DNA of 64,000 bases from Rubrivivax sp. GTDB lineage: Bacteria; Pseudomonadota; Gammaproteobacteria; Burkholderiales; Burkholderiaceae_C. Made by a program: the position numbers and the translations under genes. The stretch covers positions 124,001 through 188,000 of the forward strand of contig JALHPF010000001.1 in assembly GCA_022842595.1 (NCBI GenBank). Reading direction: 5' to 3'. Of this stretch, positions 18,837 to 27,505 are shown piece after piece (position 1 is the stretch's first letter; each line of letters starts with the position of its first letter). Under the pieces are notes generated by a model. The model saw nothing but the letters and a program-made list of their open reading frames with translations, did not search any database and was not told the origin of the DNA.

Positions 18837-21035
18837 TCAGAACGTCAGCGTGTGGGTCAGGGACACCACACGGCCGCGGCCCGACCAGTAGTTGCGGAAG
18901 CCCACCACCTGCGACCAGCTGAGCACGTAGAACTTGTCCGTCAGGTTCTCGACGCCCAGTGTCGTCTTGCCGGGCTTGCCCCAGTCGTAGTTGGCACTCA
19001 GGTCGAAGAGCGTGTAGCCCGTGGTCTTCTCGGCCGCGCTCGTGCCCTGGTTGAGTTCCCGGGAGTGCAGCTTGGTGGCACCCAGCTGCACGTCGGCGTT
19101 GGCCATGAACTTCCAGGTGGCCGACACGCCCAGCTTGTCGGGGTTGATGTCGAGCACGCCGATCTCGCGCGTCAGCGGTCCGCCGGCCGTGAACCAGGTC
19201 TTGCCCTCGGTGTGCGAGTAGATCGCGTTGAGCTTCAGGTCGCGGCCCAGCTTGAGTTCACCGCTGAGCTCGTAGCCTTCGATGTTGACGGGCTGGCGGT
19301 TCAGCACGAAGTCGTTGGTCACCGGGTCGATCGACAGCGACTGGCCCAGCGTCGACTTCGACTTGTAGTACGAGCCGCCCAGCGAACCCATCGCGCCGCG
19401 CCAGTTGAAGCCGAGCTCGTTGTTCTTCACGATCACGGCCTGCAGGTCCAGGATGCCATCGACCGACTGCCCGGGGCGGTTGATGTTGCGCAGCGGAATG
19501 CCCACGTTGGGCAGCGTGAAGCCCTTGCCGGTCGATGCAAACACGGACCAGCCGGCCGGCAGCTTCAGCACCGCGCCGAAGTTGGGCAGGTCGGCGGTGT
19601 AGCTGAGTTCGCCGCCGCTGACGAAGACACGGTTGCGGAAGTAGGTGGTGGTGTAGTCGTCGACCGCCAGCTTGCCGTCTTCGCGCCGGAAGCCGGCGGA
19701 CAGCGTCAGCGGCCCGGCGTCGTACGACGCCTGCAGCCAGGGCGCCACGCTGCGGTACTTCATCGGCGGCACCCACAGCCGGTCGGTCAGCGCCAGCCAT
19801 TGCGAGGCCGTGTCCTGCGTCAGGTCGACGCCACCCCGCAGTTCCAGGCCGGTGACGCCGAAGGCGTCGGTGCGGGCGTAGCTGTTGCGCAGGCCCTGCT
19901 TGCGCGAGCGGATCTCCGACTGGTCGACCAGGGTGCCCAGCGGCGCGATCAGCGGGTCCTGCCGATCGGTGCCGTCTTCGGCCGGGTAGCGCATGAACTG
20001 GTCGGCGTAGTAGGCATCGAGCGTGAGCGTGCCACCCCATAGCTTGTCGTTGCGGTAGGCCACGGTCAGCTGCGAGAAGTCGTTGATCTCGGCCAGGGTG
20101 CCGAACAGGCCCGGCCGTTCCGAGGTGTTGGTGCTGCCGGTGGCGCGGTCGCCGTCGACCAGACGGTAGTTGCCATTGCCCTTGATCTCGAAATTCGTCG
20201 CCGAGACCTGGATGCGCTGTTCGTTGTCGCTGCCGAAGTTGAAGCCGGCCTTCACGAAGATGTTGTCGGCCTTCGAGTCGGCCACCGAGCCGCTGGTGTT
20301 CAGCCCGATGCGGCGGCCATTGCCGTCGTAGGTCATGCCGCGGTCGATGCGCGAGATGGCCGCCAGGAAGTCCCAGCTGTCGGCCTTGTAGGCGTGATTC
20401 ACGCCGATCTTCCAGCCGGCGCTGTCGTCCTCGAACTGCGAGCTGTAGCGTGCCGTCACCGTGGTCTCGTGGCCCGGCTTGGTGGGCACCTTCGACAGGT
20501 AGTTGATGATGCCGCCGGCGGCGCCGATGCCTTCCGAGGCGGAAGGGCCGTTGATCACCTCGATGCGGCCGACCAGGCCCATGTCGGTGAAGGTGGCGTT
20601 GCGTGTGCCTTCGCGCAAGGGCGAGCCCTGGGGCACACCGTCGAACAGGCGCAGCGCGATGCGGCCGCGCAGGTTCTCGCCGCTGTTGCTCATGGCCTGC
20701 GAGGCCTCGGCATAACCCGGCACGGTGCGCGCCAGCACGGCAGTGGCGTCTTCGGTGACGGCCAGGGTGTGCTGGATCTCTTCCTTCGAGATCAGCGTGA
20801 TGGCCCCCGGGATCTTGTCGATGGCCTTCGGGCTGCGCGTGCCGGTGACGACGATGCGTTGCTCTTCGGGCGCGCTGGCGGCGGCCGCGGGTGCCGCCGC
20901 CTGCTGCGCAGCGGCCGGCAGCGCAAGCATTGCAGCCAGGGCGGCCAGCGCGACCGGGGTGGCGGTGAAAGGGGCGCGCGCGGCGCGCAACGAGGCGGTG
21001 GCTGCCAAGGCTTGTCTCATGTTTTTGCTTTCCAT
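18837..21035 (-). CDS. TonB-dependent outer-membrane receptor
   Basis: This 732-residue receptor has a signal peptide (hydrophobic stretch ending ALPAAAQQA), a plug domain beginning at IVVTGTRSPKAIDKIPGAI and carrying GPSASEGIGAAGGIINYLS, a long 22-strand barrel and a terminal aromatic residue (THTLTF) needed for Bam-dependent insertion. No N-terminal signalling domain for an anti-sigma pathway is visible. Siderophore and carbohydrate receptors look alike, but the downstream glycosidases, kinase and symporter argue for a glycan or glycoside ligand. Start ATG 21035 or 21020. It follows the LysR gene after about 90 bp. Confidence 0.9.
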   Translation of the reverse strand: MESKNMRQALAATASLRAARAPFTATPVALAALAAMLALPAAAQQAAAPAAAASAPEEQRIVVTGTRSPKAIDKIPGAITLISKEEIQHTLAVTEDATAVLARTVPGYAEASQAMSNSGENLRGRIALRLFDGVPQGSPLREGTRNATFTDMGLVGRIEVINGPSASEGIGAAGGIINYLSKVPTKPGHETTVTARYSSQFEDDSAGWKIGVNHAYKADSWDFLAAISRIDRGMTYDGNGRRIGLNTSGSVADSKADNIFVKAGFNFGSDNEQRIQVSATNFEIKGNGNYRLVDGDRATGSTNTSERPGLFGTLAEINDFSQLTVAYRNDKLWGGTLTLDAYYADQFMRYPAEDGTDRQDPLIAPLGTLVDQSEIRSRKQGLRNSYARTDAFGVTGLELRGGVDLTQDTASQWLALTDRLWVPPMKYRSVAPWLQASYDAGPLTLSAGFRREDGKLAVDDYTTTYFRNRVFVSGGELSYTADLPNFGAVLKLPAGWSVFASTGKGFTLPNVGIPLRNINRPGQSVDGILDLQAVIVKNNELGFNWRGAMGSLGGSYYKSKSTLGQSLSIDPVTNDFVLNRQPVNIEGYELSGELKLGRDLKLNAIYSHTEGKTWFTAGGPLTREIGVLDINPDKLGVSATWKFMANADVQLGATKLHSRELNQGTSAAEKTTGYTLFDLSANYDWGKPGKTTLGVENLTDKFYVLSWSQVVGFRNYWSGRGRVVSLTHTLTF

Positions 21036-21126
21036 CGGAAGGGCGGACTCGACGCCAGGCCGGCAGGCCCGGTTTGCGCCAAGTCTGGTGCAGCCACTGC
21101 CGCCGGGAAACAGCCTGCCGCTATGT

Positions 21127-22056
21127 TCAGGGCGAAGCTTTTGTTGTGTGCCGCTCCAGCCCGGCCGCGCCGGCCTGGGCCAGGGCGCCCACCGTCACCG
21201 CCCGGGCCTCGCGCAGGAAGGCCGCGACCAGACGGCTGCGGATGGTGGCCCGTGACCACACCACGCCGATTCGCCTGGGCTCGCTGGGCAGTGGCAGGGG
21301 CAGGCTCACGAGGTCCAGCCCCTCGGGCCAGGGGCGCGACCAGTCGGGTACCAGGGATACGCCCAGCCCGCGGTCGACCATCACCGCGATCGCGTTCAGC
21401 GCGTTCAGCTCGAAGCGTTCGTTCGGCACGATGCCGGCCGCCTGCAGGTACTGTTCGGCCAGGCGGCCGCCCCACTGCGTGCGGTCGTAGCGGATCAGCG
21501 GTTCACTGGCCAGCAGCTCATGCGGGTCGCGCCCGGCCATGGCGCGTGGCGCCAGCACCACCAGCGGCTCTTCACGCAGCAGTTCCCAGCCGCAGGTCTT
21601 GGGCAGATCGAACGGCGCTTCCAGCACTACGGCAGCGTCGAGCTCACCCAGTTCGACGGCACGGTAAAGGTCGGGCGAATAACCCGGCTGCACATAGACC
21701 TGGATGCGCGGGTAGAGCTCGACCAGCCGCGCCAGCACGTCGGGCAGGATACCGGTGAGCTGGTTGGTGCCGGCCCCCAGGCGCAGTTCGCCGGCGGTGG
21801 CATCGTCGTTCGCCACCGAACGCAGGTCGGCCACGCCGCGCAGCAGTTCACGCGCCCGCTGCAGGATGCGCGCGCCGGGCTCGGTGACATGCACCGAACG
21901 GCCGGCACGGGCGATGAGCGGCGCACCGATCTCGCGTTCGAGCGTACGGATCTGCTGCGCCACCGCCGCCGGTGTCACGTTCAGCAGCCGCGCCGCGGCG
22001 GCCATCGAGCCGTGGTCGGCCACGGCCACAAAGGACTTCAGGAACTGGGTCTCCAC
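21127..22056 (-). CDS. LysR-family transcriptional regulator
   Basis: This regulator of about 309 residues has an N-terminal winged helix (FLKSFVAVADHGSMAAAARLLNVTPAAVAQQIRTLE) and a periplasmic-binding-like effector domain. I chose GTG 22056 because a GGAGAG ribosome site sits just before it; a TTG at 22071 would include that site in the coding region. The helix has Ala where many LysR proteins have Ser (TPAAVAQQI). It lies between the symporter and the TonB receptor on the same strand and probably controls this catabolic locus. Confidence 0.85.
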   Translation of the reverse strand: METQFLKSFVAVADHGSMAAAARLLNVTPAAVAQQIRTLEREIGAPLIARAGRSVHVTEPGARILQRARELLRGVADLRSVANDDATAGELRLGAGTNQLTGILPDVLARLVELYPRIQVYVQPGYSPDLYRAVELGELDAAVVLEAPFDLPKTCGWELLREEPLVVLAPRAMAGRDPHELLASEPLIRYDRTQWGGRLAEQYLQAAGIVPNERFELNALNAIAVMVDRGLGVSLVPDWSRPWPEGLDLVSLPLPLPSEPRRIGVVWSRATIRSRLVAAFLREARAVTVGALAQAGAAGLERHTTKASP

Positions 22057-22113
22057 ACACTCTCCAGGCAAGCCCGGCAGGCTAACCCAGCGGCCTGGCG
22101 CGGTGCATCGGGA

Positions 22114-24483
22114 TCAGCCCGCCGGGTCGGCGTAGATCGTCAGGCCCTTCAGCGAGCGTTGTGGCGGCGGGAAGAACAGGCTGGCGACGTAGCCGATGAC
22201 GATGCACAGCATGATCGACAGGCCGAGATAGAAATACGGGTGCAGAAGGTTGAAGGCCCAGGCGGTCGTCGTCAGCACGATCGCCGAACCGATGCCGATG
22301 GCCACCCCGGGCGAATTGGCACGGCGAGTGAACATGCCCAGCGTGTAGGCCCCGGCAAAACCACCGCCCAGCAGGCCCGCGAGTTCGATCGATACGTCGA
22401 ACAGCGAGCGGATGTCGTAACGCGCCAGCACCAGGGCCGCGCCGATGCCCACCAGCCCGGCGGCGACCGTCACGAACTCGGCGAAGATGACGCTCTTGCG
22501 TGGCGTGACGTTCGGGACCAGGCGCTCGTAGAAGTCGACCGAGGCCATCGTCGCGACGCTGTTGATGATGCTCGACAGCGTCGACATGGCCGCGGCGAAG
22601 ATGCCCGCAATGATGAGCCCGGTCACCCCCACCGGCAGTTCGGCGGCAATGAACAGCGGGAAGGTGGCGTCGATCGACAGCATCGGGTTCATGCGCTCGG
22701 GGTGGGCCTTGTAGTAGGCGTAGAGCGCGGTGCCGATCATGTAGAACATGAAGCCGCCGGGAATCATGATCAGCCCGAAGGTCCAGATCGAACGCCCCGC
22801 CTCCTTGTCGGACTTGGTCGAAAGCACGCGCTGCATCAGCACCTGGTCTTTCGGGAACGTCAGCACCACGTCGAACAGCACCAGGAAGATGAAGCCCCAG
22901 ACGGTGGCCTGGGTCAGGTCGAAGCTGAAGTCGAACAGCTTCGTCTTGTCTTCGGCTGCGGCCACCTGCATGAATTCGGTGAGACCGCCGTCCAGCGACA
23001 GCACGCAGTAGGCGATGGCCAGCAGCGCGCCGCCGAACATCACGAAGACCTGGACGAAGTCGGTCCAGATCACCGCCTTCATGCCGCCGAGTGCGGTGTA
23101 CAGGATGGTGATGCCACCCATGATCCAGATGCTCCACACCACGTCCAGCCCGGTGATGGTGGAGATGGCCAGGGCCGGCAGGAACAGCACCACGCTCATG
23201 CGGCTGCCGATCTGCATGACGATGGCCAGGGCGCTGGCGATCATGCGGATGGCCGGGTGGAAGCGGGTTTCCAGGTACGAGAACACCGACATCAGGTCGA
23301 GCCGGCGCAGCAGCGGCACCACCCAGGTGGCCACGAACATCAGGCCGACGACGGCCACGAGGTTGTTCGTCAGGTACTGCCAGTTGGTCTCGAAGGCCTT
23401 GGCCGGGATGGCGATGAAGCTGATCGAGCTGGTGTTGGTGGCGTACAGGCTCACGCCCGCGGCCCAGAACGGGATGCTGCGGCCGCCGACGAAGAAGTCG
23501 GCCGTGGAGCCACGTTTCTCTCGCAGGTAGAAATACAGGCCGATGCCCAGCATCGCGGCCAGGTAGACGGCGATCACCAGCCAGTCCTGCCAGCGCAGCA
23601 GCTGCTGGTCGGACTCGACCAAGGCCAGCGCCACGGCGCCTTCGGGCCCGGCCCAGGCCATGCCGTCGGCCCAGGGCATCACCCGGCTGGCCGCGCCAGT
23701 ACCCGGCGCGTCGGCCAGTGTGTTCCAGGCGCCTGTGATCGTGTGCATGGTCATCCAGGCCGGGCCAGCGCCGGCCGGCCGGTCGACGAGGAAGAGGCTG
23801 TGCGCCTGCCCCAGCGGGCGCGCGGCCCCGGCGCGCACGGCGCCCGGGACATCGGGCTTGGCGACCCAACCCGTGTCGACGGTCCAGCGCCACAGGGCGT
23901 CGGTACCCTGCCCCGCCGTCGTCACGTAAACCGCGCGGGCCTGGGCCAGCACGGCGCTCGGGGCGCTGTCGCCGGGCCAGCCCGGGCGCTGCACCCAGGT
24001 GGCAGCGGCGTCGCCCAGGACCAGCTGCAGAAGCTGCGGTTGGCCCTGGGCGTTCAGGCCGGCCAGCGTCAGCATGTCGTCGGTGGTGGCGCCGCGCACC
24101 GAATGCAAGGGCTGGGGCAGCGGCGGGAGCGCCGTGGCCACCACGGCGCCGGCAGTCAGCTGCAGGCGCAACACCTGCTTCAGAGTTCCGTCCGTCCCAG
24201 CCAGCAGGAAGGCCCGCCGCGCGTTCGACACCGCGCCCAGCACCGGCTGCACAGGACGCCAGGGCACGGGTGACCAACCTGCGGCACCTGCGCTCAGCAG
24301 CCAGCTGCCGCTGCCGCCCACGGCCAGCGCCCGGGCGTCGACCTCCACCAGTGCTTGAGCGTCAGCGTTGGCCGGCAGGCTGGGCCAGGGGCTGGCGGCG
24401 ATGCGCGCCAGGTTTTCGGCTTGCGCCGCACTGGCGAGGCACAGCATCAGTGCCAGGCCAAGTAAACAACGCAGGAAGCTCAT
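22114..24483 (-). CDS. Sodium:solute symporter with N-terminal beta-propeller-like extension
   Basis: This 789-residue protein has three parts. A signal peptide (residues 1-22, ending ASAAQA) is followed by about 270 residues of repeated Trp/Gly-rich strands resembling a Kelch or sialate-mutarotase-type propeller, and then by a full SSS-family transporter of about 13 helices (FFVGGRSIPFWAAG, LYATNTSSISFIA, TLSSIINSVATM). SSS proteins couple uptake to Na+. The fused periplasmic propeller suggests that substrate is captured or mutarotated before transport. Its ATG overlaps the stop of the CitE-like gene (ATGA). The LysR gene follows after 57 bp. Confidence 0.85.
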   Translation of the reverse strand: MSFLRCLLGLALMLCLASAAQAENLARIAASPWPSLPANADAQALVEVDARALAVGGSGSWLLSAGAAGWSPVPWRPVQPVLGAVSNARRAFLLAGTDGTLKQVLRLQLTAGAVVATALPPLPQPLHSVRGATTDDMLTLAGLNAQGQPQLLQLVLGDAAATWVQRPGWPGDSAPSAVLAQARAVYVTTAGQGTDALWRWTVDTGWVAKPDVPGAVRAGAARPLGQAHSLFLVDRPAGAGPAWMTMHTITGAWNTLADAPGTGAASRVMPWADGMAWAGPEGAVALALVESDQQLLRWQDWLVIAVYLAAMLGIGLYFYLREKRGSTADFFVGGRSIPFWAAGVSLYATNTSSISFIAIPAKAFETNWQYLTNNLVAVVGLMFVATWVVPLLRRLDLMSVFSYLETRFHPAIRMIASALAIVMQIGSRMSVVLFLPALAISTITGLDVVWSIWIMGGITILYTALGGMKAVIWTDFVQVFVMFGGALLAIAYCVLSLDGGLTEFMQVAAAEDKTKLFDFSFDLTQATVWGFIFLVLFDVVLTFPKDQVLMQRVLSTKSDKEAGRSIWTFGLIMIPGGFMFYMIGTALYAYYKAHPERMNPMLSIDATFPLFIAAELPVGVTGLIIAGIFAAAMSTLSSIINSVATMASVDFYERLVPNVTPRKSVIFAEFVTVAAGLVGIGAALVLARYDIRSLFDVSIELAGLLGGGFAGAYTLGMFTRRANSPGVAIGIGSAIVLTTTAWAFNLLHPYFYLGLSIMLCIVIGYVASLFFPPPQRSLKGLTIYADPAG

Positions 24484-25409
24484 TCGGTGCTTGAAGACTC
24501 TGGGACAGTGGCCAACAGCGCACGCGCCCGCTGGACGAATGGCGCGTCGACCATGCGGCCGTCGAACGTGAAGGCGCCGCGGCCGGCAGCTTCAGCCGCC
24601 CGCGCGGCGTCCACCAGGCGGCGCGCTGCCGTCAGTTCGGCGGCGCTGGGGCTGAAGGCTTCGTTGGCCCAGGCCACCTGGCGAGGGTGGATGCAGCTCT
24701 TGCCGACGAAGCCCAGGCGCCGCGCCATGGCCGCCTCGGCGCGAAAGCCGGCTTCGTCGGCCATGTCGGGGTAGGCGCCATCGACCGCGAACACGTTCGC
24801 AACACCGGCGGCCATGCGCAGCGCGAACATCGCAGCATGCACGTTGGCCGGGTCGTGGCGGTCGATGCCCAGCGGCTCGAACAGATCGGCCAGGCCCAGC
24901 TGCAGGCCCACCACCCGCGGATGCGCTGCGGCGATGTCGGCCGCATGCTGCAGGGCCGCCGCGGTCTCGATGTTCAGCAGCAGCCCGACCGGCAGCCGAC
25001 CCGTGGTTCCGGTTTCGGATGTGGCCGCTGCAGCGTCCAGCGCCACCACCGCGCGCCGTACGTCGGCGGCGCTGGCCACCTTGGGCAGGTTGATCCAGTC
25101 CGGGCCGGCGGCCGCCACCACCCGCATGTCGTCGTCGAACCATGGGCTGTCCAGCTCGTTGACGCGCACGATCAGCAACGGCCTGAGCGGCAGCCTGGCC
25201 GCATCGCGAACGGCGGCGGCCACCAGCGTTCGGGCCTGCGCCTTGTGCTCAGGGGCAACCGCGTCCTCCAGGTCGAAGGACACGGCGTCGGCCGCACTGG
25301 CCAGGGCTTTGGGGAATAGCTCGGGCCGTGCGCCAGGCACGAAGAGCTTGCTGCGGACAAAGGGGTTCGGCACGGCCGGCAGTGTGGTGGAAGTCCGCGC
25401 CCGCCACAC
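24480..25409 (-). CDS. HpcH/HpaI aldolase/citrate-lyase beta-like protein
   Basis: This CitE-like lyase has up to 309 residues. Family motifs are RSKLFVPGARPELFPKAL, SFDLEDAV with the metal-binding acidic residues, LLIVRVNELDSPW, and GLLLNIETAAAL. Such enzymes cleave or form C-C bonds in malyl-CoA, citramalyl-CoA or 2-keto-3-deoxy acids. In this context an aldol cleavage of a sugar-derived acid or CoA ester is possible. The start is uncertain: GTG 25409 opens the frame, while GTG 25373 (VPNPFVRSK) fits the family better. It is the first gene of the long minus-strand run. Confidence 0.75.
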   Translation of the reverse strand: MWRARTSTTLPAVPNPFVRSKLFVPGARPELFPKALASAADAVSFDLEDAVAPEHKAQARTLVAAAVRDAARLPLRPLLIVRVNELDSPWFDDDMRVVAAAGPDWINLPKVASAADVRRAVVALDAAAATSETGTTGRLPVGLLLNIETAAALQHAADIAAAHPRVVGLQLGLADLFEPLGIDRHDPANVHAAMFALRMAAGVANVFAVDGAYPDMADEAGFRAEAAMARRLGFVGKSCIHPRQVAWANEAFSPSAAELTAARRLVDAARAAEAAGRGAFTFDGRMVDAPFVQRARALLATVPESSSTE

Positions 25410-25478
25410 TGCGGCCCACGCATCTTCAGACGATAGTTTTGCTTGTGCCCCGGTGTGCAGCGCGCTGGCCGCCAGGCA

Positions 25479-27317
25479 TCAACTCTGCGCCGCCCGCCGC
25501 CGGTTGACGAAGCGCCGCTGCACTTCGTACGGGAAAACGTCCAGGATAGTGCCTGCCATGATCCGCTGCTTGTGCGATTCCCAGTGGTCGGGGTCGAGCA
25601 GTTCGGCGTGATGCTTCAGGAAGGTCTGGCGCACCGTCGGGTTGCCCAGCAGGAACGGGCCGAAGGTCTCCGGGAAGACGTCTTTCGGCCCGACATCGAA
25701 GCCGGGATCGGTGGCCGAGGTCGGGGTGCGTTCTGCCTTGGTCGGCACGTGGCGGAAGCGGCAGTCGCTGATGTACTCGATCTCGTCGTAGTCGTAGAAC
25801 ACCACCTTGCCCTGGCGGGTGATGCCGAAGTTCTTCCACAGCATGTCGCCGGGAAAGATGTTGGCGGCCACCAAGTCCTTGATGGCGTTGCCGTATTCGA
25901 TGGTGGCGCGCTCGATGGCGGCGGTGTCGCCGTTGTCCTTGGCGTCGCGCAGGAACAGGTTCAGCGGCACCATCCGGCGTTCGATGTAGACATGGGCAAT
26001 GATGATTTCGCGTGCACTGCCTTCGCCGGTCATTTCCAGCAGGCTCGGGCAGAAGTGCTGCATCTCTTCCAGCAGTTCGGGTTCGAAGCGGGCCAGGGGC
26101 AGCGCCACCTTGCTGTATTCCAGCGTGTCGGCCATGCGGCCGACGCGGTCGTGCATCTTCACCAGCCGGTACTTGTCCTTGATCTGCTCGCGCGTGGTGT
26201 TTTTCTGCGGCGGGTAGAAGTCCTTGATGATCTTGAACACATAAGGGAACGACGGCAGGTCGAAGACGAGCATCACCATGCCCTTCACCCCGGGGGCGAT
26301 GCGGAATCGGTCGCTGCTGTGGCGCAGGTGGTGCAGAAGGTCGCGGTAGAAGCTGTTCTTGCCCTGCTTGTGCAAGCCCACGGCGCTGTAGATCTCGGCA
26401 CGCGGCTTGCGCGGCATCAGCGCCCGCAGGAAGGCCACGTAGGCGCTGGGCACCAGCATGTCGACGAGGAAGTAGGCGCGGGCATAGCTGAAAAGCATCT
26501 CCATGTCGTCCTCGGTGTGCAGGACGGTGTCGATGATCAGCCGGCCGTCCGCGCCGTGCAGGATGGGCAATGCGATGGGGGTCTGCTCGCCGCCGTTGAT
26601 GATGCGGCCGACGATGTAGGCACCCTTGTTGCGGAAGAACAGGTTGGCCAGCACCTGGATCTGGAAGTTCGTGCCCGGACGGAACTTGCCCAGATGCCGG
26701 TGCAGTTCGCTCACGACATCGGCGACGTCGCGCTCCAGGTCCTCGAACGGGCGCTGCAGCTCGAAGTCGCGCACCAGCTGCGCCCAGGTGGTGTCCCAGG
26801 TGGCGATGCTGGGGTAGTAGACGCGGTAGGTGGTGGGTGCCAGCTTCTCGTCGATCTCGATGTAGGACGTGGAAATGGCCGGCCGCACGAAGATGAATTC
26901 GTTGTGGAAGTAGCTGCGGTGCAGGATCTGCGTCGTCACTGAATTGAAGAAGGTCTCGGCCAGTTCCGGCTGGCGGTGGTCGACCAGCAGGCCGATGTAC
27001 ATCAGCTTCACCTGCTGCCACACCTCCAGCGGCTGGGCATCGGCAGCGAATTCGCTTTGCAGCCGGCTGCGGGTTTCGTCGACGCGCAGGTCGTAGAACT
27101 CGATGCGCTCGCGTGTGGCGCGCTGCTGGCCCACCCAGTCGGCCTGCTCGAAGCGCTGCTTGGCGGCGCGGCTGACCTCGCTGAACAGCCGGTAGTGGCG
27201 GTCGAAGCCTTCCAGCAGCGCCCGGGCCATGCGGGCAGGCAAGGAGGGGCCTGCCGGGACGTCGACATAGCTCACAGGGGTTCCTTCAATCGTCTCGCTG
27301 GCACTCATCATGGTCAT
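25479..27317 (-). CDS. aceK: Isocitrate dehydrogenase kinase/phosphatase AceK
   Basis: This 612-residue AceK phosphorylates and dephosphorylates isocitrate dehydrogenase and so steers carbon between the TCA cycle and the glyoxylate bypass. Visible motifs are the nucleotide-binding GVKGMVMLVFDLPSFPYVFK, the KMHDRVGRMADT segment and the catalytic FYDYDEIEYISDCRFR. I chose ATG 27317 because GAGGA precedes it; two more ATGs follow within 9 bp, and the frame opens further upstream without family similarity. It is divergent from the acyl-CoA synthetase gene across a 188-bp gap that holds a palindrome. Its probable target, Icd, is at 61795-63048. Confidence 0.95.
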   Translation of the reverse strand: MTMMSASETIEGTPVSYVDVPAGPSLPARMARALLEGFDRHYRLFSEVSRAAKQRFEQADWVGQQRATRERIEFYDLRVDETRSRLQSEFAADAQPLEVWQQVKLMYIGLLVDHRQPELAETFFNSVTTQILHRSYFHNEFIFVRPAISTSYIEIDEKLAPTTYRVYYPSIATWDTTWAQLVRDFELQRPFEDLERDVADVVSELHRHLGKFRPGTNFQIQVLANLFFRNKGAYIVGRIINGGEQTPIALPILHGADGRLIIDTVLHTEDDMEMLFSYARAYFLVDMLVPSAYVAFLRALMPRKPRAEIYSAVGLHKQGKNSFYRDLLHHLRHSSDRFRIAPGVKGMVMLVFDLPSFPYVFKIIKDFYPPQKNTTREQIKDKYRLVKMHDRVGRMADTLEYSKVALPLARFEPELLEEMQHFCPSLLEMTGEGSAREIIIAHVYIERRMVPLNLFLRDAKDNGDTAAIERATIEYGNAIKDLVAANIFPGDMLWKNFGITRQGKVVFYDYDEIEYISDCRFRHVPTKAERTPTSATDPGFDVGPKDVFPETFGPFLLGNPTVRQTFLKHHAELLDPDHWESHKQRIMAGTILDVFPYEVQRRFVNRRRAAQS

Positions 27318-27400
27318 CGATTCCTCAGCTTCGAGCGGCTGTCGATCCTCGTAAACCCGCAACTCGGGGCTGCCAGTAGATGCGACTGCCCACAAGCAGC

Positions 27401-27419
27401 TTCAACCGAAATAGTTGAA
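27401..27419. promoter_or_regulatory. Inverted repeat in the aceK / acyl-CoA synthetase divergent promoter region
   Basis: TTCAAC-N7-GTTGAA has perfect 6-bp arms. It sits almost midway between the two divergent start codons (84 bp from aceK, 87 bp from the synthetase). The spacing and symmetry suggest a dimeric regulator. It differs from the TTGAC-N4-GTCAA motif near tctC and oxc, so a different protein is likely. Confidence 0.5.
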
Positions 27420-27505
27420 ATGGTTCGGGAAGAATAGGGCCTTCTGTGCCCGGCCACAGCGGCCCCAGGCGCACGCGAGTTTTTCAGCAACCTGCACTTC
27501 TCACC

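Noticed and set aside
21520-24273. A 917-codon plus-strand open frame opposite the LysR and symporter genes
   Set aside because: Low-complexity His/Gln/Gly-rich translation, no domain signature, while the minus-strand products have clear signature motifs.
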